Positions 55,821 through 64,000 of a DNA stretch of 64,000 nt are shown here, piece by piece. Position 1 is the first letter of the stretch. Each line of letters opens with the position of its first letter. The position numbers and the translations under genes are program-made. The notes beneath the pieces are model-generated. The model was not told the DNA's origin and did no database searches. It was given only the letters and a program-made list of their open reading frames with translations. The DNA lies in contig CM043702.1 of NCBI GenBank assembly GCA_023935145.1, positions 100,962,588 to 101,026,587 of the forward strand. Reading direction: 5' to 3'. This DNA comes from Bretschneidera sinensis (lineage: Eukaryota > Streptophyta > Magnoliopsida > Brassicales > Akaniaceae).

Positions 55821-57032
55821 TGTTGTGAGTTTTAAATTACTCGGAAGTGCACGAGTCGTTTGCAGTATAGCGTTGTGCAAGTGCGAGGTCGAATCCACAG
55901 GGAATTGCGTTGTGAAAATATAATTTTTAATCTAAATTAACTCTATCTTAACCTAGTTCCGAATTTTGAATGACAATTTGCAAAATAAATTAAAACTAAA
56001 CTAAGTTGATTTTAAAACTAATAATAAAAAGCACTAAGGTTTCCGAATCAACCCCACCGAAGTTAAGCATACATGTTCTAAAAATATAGCCTATCAAAAC
56101 ATTCTATGAATCCAACTATAAGACAAAAAACAAAGAATATCCCAACTAAACCAAAAGCACCCAATGTATCCGCTCTTAACAAATCACAAAGGGAATCCAA
56201 TTTAATTGAAAAGCATTTAATGTATCCATCAGACGAAACACAAAGAAAATCCAACAGACAATTTAAACTCAATCAATTATAAGATTAACTCAAATAATTG
56301 ACAGAACATTTATACTAAAAATTGTCAGATTTGTACAAGCAAATCTGAACTACTACGCTAAACAACGGCGGGGCTTCATCTTCAACCTTAGCTGAAGAGT
56401 CTAGCCACTCATAACTATAAAACTATAATAAAAAGTGCTAAACATTTAAACTAAAACAACTGAATATAAAGAAATAAATAAACAAATTTACATGGGAGAA
56501 ATTCCACTCGCTGACGGGCGGCGCTTCCCCTCGTGATAGCAATGCCTTCGGGATCCACCAGAATGCTGGCGGATGTCCACCGGTAAACACTAAAGTGGCT
56601 CAGGAATTGTACACTGAATTATGAAGCCAAATGGTGTTTATATAGGGGAAGTCACGGAGCACTGCAGGTTTCAGATTCGATGTGGGATACTGGCCCGAGT
56701 GCGCTCGATCGCAGAATGGTGCAATCGATCGCATGTGCGCTCGATCGCATGTCTGTTACGATCGATCGCAGACGCACTGAACAGTAACTATTTCGATGTG
56801 GGATGTTGATCTTGCGCTCGTTCATAGGCAGATGCGCTCGATCGCATATCTCGTGCGATCGAGCGCAATGTCTCCAGAAGCTTCAAATCTCCTGAAATGC
56901 TTCATTTTCTCCATAAACCTATAAAAATACACAAAACACAAGAAAAACGTAAAATAAAGTAAAAGACTACTAACTAAGAGCATAAAAAATATAAGTTAAG
57001 GGTCTAAAATATGCAATATTTAAGACTCATCA
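55821..57032 (-). repeat. GYPN-b 3' LTR
   Basis: On the reverse strand it runs from TGATGAGTCTTAAATATTGC to ACTCACAACA (1212 bp). It is close to identical to the 5' LTR but has fewer palindrome units (56690-56875). The polypurine tract lies just outside (57033-57048). The reverse frame 56078-56272 also occurs in the other LTR; it is LTR sequence. Confidence 0.93.
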
Positions 57033-58302
57033 AATACCCCCAAACTTATATTTTGCTAGTCCCTTAGCAAAACAAAATAAAAGACTCAATGAAAAACAAA
57101 GAAAATAAAGATAAAGTCATCACTCTTGGTATCCAAAAATTTAAGGAGCACACATCACCATGATATTCATTCATGAGCAAGCTTAAAAAGATAAACCCAT
57201 CTTCGCAATGAATAGAAAAGTTAAAATCTAATTACTTACAAAAGGCAGGATAAGGCATCACAAGCTTGAATCAGTGTAAGGTGAACTAGCATATAAAAAT
57301 GAAGCTTCCAAGTAACTCTAATGTGTAAGGTCTCCATGTCTCAAGATTCACCGAATTTCCCATAAAAAATGAACGAAAAAGCATAGTTTTTATTTTATTC
57401 TTTTTTTTTAATAAGGTACGGCTAGGTTTAGTTCCCTTAAGCTTTCTAATTGACCCATGTAGCGAGTGTTGAGTCAATGACTCCCAAACTAGGTGGTTTT
57501 AGGGCATTAGGTGTAAAGACACCCCTAAGGACTTACTAACTCGAGTAAAAAAGGCTACGAAATTAAACTGACCTTAATATTACCAAGCAAAATTCCACCT
57601 TTTGACGTGAACACTCACTGCTTACTGAGGCAAGAGGTCCAGTTGCTCAGCAAAAAGTTTATTGATAATAATTTTTTTTTTAATATTTTCCTATGCCCAA
57701 GAGTTCATCCAACGCGTCATCCAGTTTCAGTTAAGATAAGGAAAAATACACATTAAAATCACATGTCATACCTCACATAATTTGTGCTAATGTGCTCGTG
57801 TTAGATTAGATCAAACATGTGAATTCTCAAAATGCCTAAAGTAAGTAACTAAATTTTAAAAATTTATCACCAGATCATGTGTTCAAAATGTTAAGCTCAC
57901 CAATGACATCACATCACAGAAAATGTTTAGATCAACTAAAATTTCACGATAACATGAGCATGCATTTATCTCTATGACGAAAAGACAACAAATTAGGACA
58001 AAGTGTGTGATGTGTCTCCCATACCCCTAAACTTAAATTACACATTGACCCCAATGTGTGACTAATATGGAAAGAGCTGACCTGAGATATGAAGAACTAT
58101 CTGGACTGGTATGGCTCATAGCATACACCCAAACTTGAACTGAAGTACGCTTTGTCCCTGAAAAATAAAAACTAGAAGACAAAAAATACTGGAAACAAAC
58201 ATTAATCATAAAAATGTGAAATAATAAATAAACAAAAGAAAAGACAAGCTGTAGGGTGCCTCCCATGAGCGCTAAGTTTAACGTCTTCAGCCAGACCCAA
58301 CA
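57033..58302 (-). other. GYPN-b 3' UTR with polypurine tract
   Basis: Non-coding. On the reverse strand AAGTTTGGGGGTATT (57033-57048) adjoins the LTR. Related words lie further in: AAGTTTAGGGGTATGGG (about 58017) and AAGTTTGGGTGTATGC (about 58118). The arrangement is the same as in GYPN-a and GYP0. Confidence 0.85.
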
Positions 58303-61300
58303 TTAGTAAACAGGCCCAACTAAACTCTCCACCATCTGATCAATAAATGAGAATGGAAAATGATCAGGCCTAGTGGCAGCATTCAATTTACGGTAGTCTA
58401 GACACTTTCTCCATCTTGACTGCACTCGAGTTGGAACCAACTCGTTGTCTTTATTTACTATCGTAAATTCAGCACGTTTGGGCACGACTGGAATATGGCT
58501 CACCCACTTGCTATCAGAGATGGGATAAATGATCCCTACCTCTAACAGCTTAATATCTTCCGCCCTCACAACTTCTTGCAAAGCAGGGTTGAGCCTTCTT
58601 TGTGGCTCCCTCGATGGCTTGGCATTCTCCTCCATATGTATCGTGTGTATTACCAACGAGGGGTTGATCCCCTTGATGTCCTCAATGGTCCAGCCTATAG
58701 CTTCCTTATGCTCTCTTAAGACATCCAATAATTTCTCCTCTAGAGCATCACCCAGATCTGAAGGTATAATCACAGGCAAACTATCGACTGAACCTAGGAA
58801 CTTATACTTAAGATTATCTGGTAAAGGCTTAAGTTCCTTCTTGGGGGTTTCAGGTGCGGTGGTCTCCTCCGTCTTATTGCTCTTCCGAGGAGGAGACTCT
58901 AAAATGGCATTCGCTTGCTCAAGTAATTTATCTAAATCCATATCCTCTCCAAATTGAGCAAAACATGCCTCCAGGGGGTCCTCAGTGCTTGATTCATTCA
59001 CAGTCTCCTCAAGAATCTCCTTTATCAAGCATACATTTCTCACTTCATCATATTCATGTGGTTGCCTAGTGATATCAAAAATATTCAACTCCACTGTCAT
59101 ATTTCCGAAGGAGATCTTCATCACCCTTGTCCTACAATTTATCAGGGCGTTAGGCGTGGCTAAGAATGGTTGCCCTAGAATAACCAGTATTTGAATCCCT
59201 ACATTCTGAACCGGCTCTGTGTCAAGCACAATAAAATCCACGGGGAAATAAAACTTATCCACTTTTATCAAAACGTCCTCAACTATTCCCCGTGGTCTTT
59301 TCACTGACCTGTCAGCCAATTGAAGCGTAGTGGATGTGGGCTTTAATTCTCCCAACCCCAACTGTAAATAGACTGAGTAGGGTAGAAGATTCACACTCGC
59401 CCCTAGATCCAAGAGAGCCCTCTCAATGTGGCTGACTCCTATCGTGCAAGAGATGGTAGGACACCCCGGGTCCTTATACTTGATGGGTAGCTTGCACTGA
59501 AGGATTGAGCTGACCTGCTCGGTCAAAAATGCCTTTTTTGGGACTTTCGTCCTCCTTTTGATAGTGACCAAGTCCTTTAGAAACTTGGCATATGATGGCA
59601 TTTGATGGATGGCATCCAAAAATGGGATATTGATTTGGACTTGCTTGAACACCTCCAGAATTTCCTCATACTTCCCTCCTTTCTTGGGCGCCTGTAATCT
59701 CTCGGGGTAGGGCACTCTAGGTACAAACGACCTAGGAGGGTCTTTCTTAGTAGGTGTGGCTGTAGATGGCTCAGCATCTCTCTTCTCTGTGTTGCCACTC
59801 CTTTGCCCTTGCTGCATAGCAGGGCTCTCTTCCACTCGATTGTCCACCTGTCTCCCAGACCTTAGTGTGACAATCGACTGTACTTGTTCCGCCCCGTGCG
59901 TAGGAGTTGATGAACTCTCAACCATATATTGTCCTTTTGGGTTGGGCACGGGCTGACTGGGGAACTTTTCCTTCTCTCTCTCACCCAAGTGACTTGCAAT
60001 TTGCCCTATTTGACTCTCCAGCTTGGCAATTGCTTGGGTGTTTACCACTGTTGCACTCCTCACATCACTCATATTTTGGCTAGTCGCCTTCATGAACTCC
60101 TTAAGGGTGTCCTCTAGCGACAATGAAACTGGCGCTGGTGTTTAAGTGGGTGCATGGTAAGCAGGTGAAGGTGCTGGATAGGCAGAACGACCATGATTAG
60201 GAATTTGTGGGGCAAATCCGGGAGAATATTGATTTTGAGAATGATAAGGGGCTCCTCCCTGATTCATTGGTTGGTTCTGCCTCCATGAAAAATTTGGGTG
60301 GTTTCGCCACCCTGGATTGTACGTCTCGGAGTACAATCCATTCGACTACCTTAGAAAGTCATTGAAAGCATTTACTTGTTCCATAGGATACTCGGCACAA
60401 GCCGGCATTGATGGATAATTCTGTGCTAGATGCATGAGACTAGCACAGATGGAACAGCTTTCAACATTGAATGTGTTGGCAGCATTGATGGATTGGCTCA
60501 CAATGAGAGCGTCAATCTTCTTAGTGAGGGCATCTAACTTTATCCTCAAATCAACGTCCTCTCTGACCTCATAGATGCCTCCCCTCTTAGGAGCACGAAT
60601 GGACTTATCTCGACAGCTTGAAAAATCCCACTGCTGTGAGTTGTCGGATAACTTGTCCAATGCCATATATGCTTCGTCTCCTGTCAGACTCAAGAATGCC
60701 CCCCCATTCATAGACTCGATCATGCTACGGTTGGGTTGAGTCAACCCTTGGTAGAAGAATTGAACGAGTCTCCACTTCTCATATCCATGTGGAGGGCATC
60801 TGATCAGTAGCTCTTTGAAGCGCTCCCAACCCTCAGAAAATTTTTCATCCTCATCCTGAGTGAAAGAGCTGATCTCCTTTCGACACTCATTCACTCTAGA
60901 CATTGGGAAAAACTTATGATAAAATTTGCTAAGCAGGTTTTCCCAAGATGTAATAGACCCGGGCGTGTTGGAATCCAACCACGCCCTAGCTCTATCGTGA
61001 AGAGAAAAAGGGAAGAGTCGAAGATGGACTGACTCTTCAGAGAAGTTCTGGAATTTGAATGTGGCAAAAATGTCTTTGAACTTCTTCACATGTCTATAAG
61101 GATTTTCAAGATCTAAGCCATAGTATGAGGGTAAGAGTTGGATGACATGTGGCTTCAAGTCAAAGTGGGTGGCATTGGTCGGTGGCAACACTATGCAAGA
61201 GGATGAGTTAGTCGCAACGGGTGCGAACAAGTCCCTAAGGGATGTAGTGGAGTCCACGTTCCAAGCTCTAGGTTGCTCTACATGTTCAGGATGATTTGCA

Positions 61301-61428
61301 TTCCTATAATTCTCTGCCATCTCAACAGTCTCTCTCTCAACTAGCGCTCTTTTCTGTCTCCTAAGAGTTCTTTCTAAGTCGGGATCTAAATGTATCAAAT
61401 CTAAGTCCAAGGATCTTCGACCAAGCAT
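58303..61428 (-). pseudogene. GYPN-b gag-protease-RT start, one frame with two stops
   Basis: I place the start at the MLGRRSLDLDLIHL methionine (61428); the frame is open upstream to 61494 only by chance. Gag: FFPMSRVNECRKEISSFTQD, QFFYQGLTQPNRSMIESMNG, GLYSETYNPGWRNHPNFSW. A TAG at 60343 and a TAA at 60139 interrupt; GYPN-a has CAA at both places. From 60123 the frame is open for 606 codons: LRSGRQVDNR, LVTIKRRTKVPKKAFLTEQV, protease RALLDLGASVNLLPYSVYLQ, RPRGIVEDVLIKVDKFYFPV, then RT lead-in AIGWTIEDIKGINPSLVIHT, WVSHIPVVPKRA, WRKCLDYRKLNAATRPDHFP, and it ends MVESLVGPVY. The RT palm is missing, and the end matches GYPN-a. Confidence 0.9.
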
Positions 61429-61614
61429 ACACCAACTAAAAAAAAACCTAAAGTAAACTAACCAACAGAAACTTGCAGAATAAAATAAACACACAACTTA
61501 AATTTTTTTTTATATTTTACATTTTATATTTTTTTTAACAAAAACAAAAAAAAAAAACTAACTAGTAGAAAAATAAAATCATTTTAGACCAAAAATTTTC
61601 ACAAACCAAACAAT

Positions 61615-61632
61615 TCCCCGGCAACGGCGCCA
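61615..61632 (-). other. GYPN-b primer binding site (tRNA-Asp)
   Basis: The reverse strand reads TGGCGCCGTTGCCGGGGA, an 18-base complement of the tRNA-Asp 3' end, a few bases from the 5' LTR edge at 61639. Confidence 0.93.
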
Positions 61633-61638
61633 AAAACT

Positions 61639-62886
61639 TGTTGTGAGTTTTAAATTACTCGCAAGCGCATGAGTCGTTTGCAGTATAGCGTTGTGCAAGT
61701 GCGAGGTCGAATCCAAAGGGAATTGAGTTGTGAAAATATAATTTTTAATCTAAATTAACTCTATCTTAACCTAGTTCCGAATTTTGAATGATAATTTGCA
61801 AAATAAATTAAAACTAAACTAAGTTGATTTAAAACTAATAATAAAAAGCACTAAGGTTTCCGAATCCACCCCACCGAAGTTAAGCATACACGTTCTAAAA
61901 ATATAGCCTATCAAAACATTCTATGAATCCAACTATAAGACAAAAAACAAAGAATATCCCAACTAAACCAAAAGCACCCAATGTATCCGCTCTTAACAAA
62001 TCACAAAGGGAATCCAATTTAATCGAAAAGCATTTAATGTATCCATCAGACGAAACACAAAGAAAATCCAACAGACAATTTAAACTCAATCAATTATAAG
62101 ATTAACTCAAATAATTGACAGAACATTCATACTAAAAATTGTCAGATTTGTACAAGCAAATCTGAACTACTACGCCAAACAACGGCGGGGCTTCATCTTC
62201 AACCTTAGTTGAAGAGTCTAGCCACTCATAACTATAAAACTATAATAAAAAGTGCTAAACATTTAAACTAAAACAACTGAATATAAAGAAATAAATAAAA
62301 AACTTTACATGGGAGAAATTCCACTCGCTGACGGGCGGCGCTTCCCCTTGTGATAGCAATGCCTTCGGGATCCACCAGAATGCTGGCGGATGTCCACTGG
62401 TAAACACCAAAGTGGCTGAGGAATTGTACACTGAATTATGAAGCCAAATGGTGTTTATATAGGGGAAGTCACGGAGCACTATAGGTTTCAGATTCGATGT
62501 GGGATACTGGCTCGAGTGCGCTCGATCGCAGAATGGTGCGATCGATCGCATGTGCGCTCGATCGCATGTCTCGTGCGCACGATCGCATGTCTATTACGAT
62601 CGATCGCAGACGCACTGAACAGCAACTATTTCGATGTGGGATGTTGATCTTGCGCTCGTTCATAGGCAGGTGTGCTCGAGCGCAGATGCGCTCGATCGCA
62701 TATCTCGTGCGATCGAGCGCAATGTCTCCAGAAGCTTCAAATCTCCTTAAATGCTTCATTTTCTCCACAAACCTGTAAAAATACACAAAACACAAGAAAA
62801 ACGTGAAATAAAGTAAAATACTACTAACTAAGAGCATAACAAATATAAGCTAAGGGTCTAAAATATGCAATATTTAAGACTCATCA
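61639..62886 (-). repeat. GYPN-b 5' LTR
   Basis: On the reverse strand it runs from TGATGAGTCTTAAATATTGC to ACTCACAACA (1248 bp). It is 36 bp longer than the 3' LTR because of two extra stretches in the GCGATCGATCGC cluster (62510-62725). The TATA-like CTATATAAACACC is near 62455. Confidence 0.93.
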
Positions 62887-63563
62887 CTAATCTCCAAGCA
62901 AGGCGAAGGGATGATTCCCTAGGTGTAGTTGTTCTTTATTTTCCTTTATTGATTCAGTTGTAATTAGGATTTATTGCCAAACATTGTTATGGGTTACTCT
63001 TTAATCTAATTATAAGATTTTCTTTTAATCCGGTGATTATATCTTTATCCTTGATATAATTCTAGTCATGCTCTTCTTATGTCAAGATTGTTGGATGTGA
63101 TTGAGTCCGGTAGATTTATCTTTTAGGTTTGTCCATTATTGCGATATTGTTGTTAATGATATATTGTCGTTTCTTGATAAACCTATAGGATAGGTCATGT
63201 GTGTTTAAATCGAAAGTAAGAGTAATTCATATCAATTACATTGGGGTTTATATATGCTTAGATTGAATATTTGCCAATTGCCTGTTTGGGATGTGAAACT
63301 TGCAATCGAGATAAAAAGAACTGAATCAAGATTGGAATAAGACAACAAACCTAGGGAGGTTTCCCGAAACCTTGTTATTTCTCTATCATAATTCTTAATT
63401 TATTTTCTCATAATTACTTCATTATCAAAATTCATATTTTCTCACTTGATTATTATCGTTCATGTTTAGGTTTACGTCTTCTCTTGTAATTAACTTGTTT
63501 CCCTATGGAATCGACACCCTAAGGCTGTGCTACAACTACCGCGTTACTCTTTGGGCGTAATCA
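62887..63563 (+). repeat. ATH3 5' LTR, second half
   Basis: It continues from CTAATCTCCAAGCAAGGCGA to TTGGGCGTAATCA. U5 includes CCCTATGGAATCGACACCC near 63500. Together the halves give an LTR of about 1365 bp. Confidence 0.9.
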
Positions 63564-63568
63564 AATTT

Positions 63569-63584
63569 TGGCGCCCAAGTACAA
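63569..63584 (+). other. ATH3 primer binding site
   Basis: TGGCGCCCAAGTACAAAG lies 5 bases after the LTR end. TGGCGCC fits tRNA-Asp or tRNA-Lys ends; the following bases do not extend the tRNA-Asp match seen in GYPN, so the primer tRNA is uncertain. Confidence 0.7.
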
Positions 63585-63704
63585 AGAAGATTGTCAACTC
63601 TAAGATGAGACGGTATTATTGTTCCTTTCTTTAAGTTTTTAATTTTCTGATTTTTTATTTATTATTTTGTTATGTTTTTATTACTTTTTAAACTAAGTTG
63701 GTTT

Positions 63705-64000
63705 ATGCTTAGACCGAGAGTTTCGCGAGGTAGGTTCATTAAGGGACCCGAATTAGAGGTACCCTTTCCTTCCACATCTGTTAGTGAAACCTCGCCTAGT
63801 TCAAACCCTAGTGTACACCTAACAGAGAATTTAGAAAATCTTGTTAACATGGCTGAAAACCCTAATGAGAATGTTGCTAGGACACTTAAAGACTACTTTT
63901 ACCCTAGTTAAATGGCCACCCCATCGTACATCATGTTCCCCCCTAATGTTCAACCACCTGATTTCAAACCGGGCATGATCCAATTGCTACCAACCTTCTA
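63705..64000 (+). pseudogene. gag: ATH3 gag, N-terminal part
   Basis: The start is MLRPRVSRGRFIKGPELEVP at 63705; upstream in-frame codons from 63672 look like leader. It continues NPSVHLTENLENLVNMAENP and NENVARTLKDYFYPS, then a TAA at 63909 where ATH1 has CAA (HPSQIATPS), then MATPSYIMFPPN and MIQLLPTF. The reading frame is otherwise intact to the window edge. Confidence 0.88.

Larger units (their letters stand above)
55821..62886 (-). mobile_element. GYPN-b: complete non-autonomous gypsy
   Basis: Both LTRs, primer site, polypurine tract and CTAAT target duplicates (55816-55820, 62887-62891) are present, so the insertion is structurally intact (7066 bp). The only coding region is gag-protease-RT start (58303-61428), ending early in RT. 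RNase H, integrase and the RT catalytic site are absent. With GYPN-a it defines a non-autonomous family. Confidence 0.93.
55128..64000 (+). mobile_element. ATH3: Athila-type gypsy, 5' end only, with GYPN-b in its LTR
   Basis: A 5' LTR (55128-55820 and 62887-63563, split by GYPN-b), primer site, leader and gag start are present. The element runs past the right edge. Same family as ATH1, the solo LTR at 27082 and the LTR half at 9558. Its left flank is minisatellite (ACAAC at 55123-55127). Confidence 0.9.

Noticed and set aside
58529..60117. Plus-strand frames across GYPN-b (58529-58957, 58854-59194, 59756-60117)
   Set aside because: They are antisense shadows of the gag-protease-RT frame.

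Overview
The window looks like repeat-packed plant heterochromatin, probably from a dicot and possibly pericentromeric. I found no host gene, tRNA or rRNA that I can support. Nearly all of the 64 kb is LTR retrotransposon, LINE or tandem repeat. Plant origin is indicated by Athila/Tat-type Ty3/gypsy elements (gag motif YNPGWRNHPNFSW, a tRNA-Asp primer site, an extra ORF downstream of integrase), Ty1/copia elements with TGGTATCAGAGC primer sites, and a plant L1-type LINE. I cannot name the species. Element names below (COP1, COP2, GYP0, GYPN-a, GYPN-b, ATH1, ATH3, LINE1) are my own labels.

Layout, left half. 1-1930 holds a reverse-strand gypsy fragment (gag zinc knuckle plus the start of RT) with its short LTR. 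1931-2998 is unassigned. 2999-5639 is a long Tekay-like LTR followed by a decayed primer site. 6163-9557 is COP1, a copia element cut off inside pol. 9558-10220 is the first half of an LTR of the ATH1/ATH3 family, fused to gag-protease of GYP0. GYP0 (about 10220-25457) is split by COP2 (12521-23511, TSD TCTTG). COP2 in turn carries a reversed solo LTR of its own family (13798-14800, TSD TAGTG) and a non-autonomous gypsy, GYPN-a (15421-19743).

Layout, right half. From 25799 to 55127 there was once one continuous minisatellite of a 31-bp unit, about 8.2 kb and roughly 260 copies. It is now in four blocks, split by a 2.7-kb insertion that carries a solo LTR (26786-29533), by ATH1 (33634-50594, reverse strand) and by a solo LTR (53033-54486). 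ATH3 (from 55128) ends it on the right. ATH1 carries LINE1 (39697-45164). The ATH3 5' LTR is split by GYPN-b (55821-62886, TSD CTAAT), a second and more complete copy of the non-autonomous gypsy. ATH3 runs off the right edge in gag.

What stands out. (1) Several unrelated LTR families carry clusters of short CG-centred palindromes or GC-rich repeats, mostly upstream of a TATA-like box. (2) Each 31-bp unit contains a perfect 6-bp hairpin. (3) GYPN-a and GYPN-b share the same RT truncation, which points to a lineage mobilised in trans. (4) LINE1 ORF1 and ORF2 overlap as TAATG. (5) The 380-codon extra ORF of ATH1 has one stop although the rest of the element is broken. (6) Polypurine-tract-like motifs recur inside gypsy 3' UTRs. 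Every retroelement coding region here is decayed, and several stops are CAA/CAG to TAA/TAG changes, as expected of methylated DNA.
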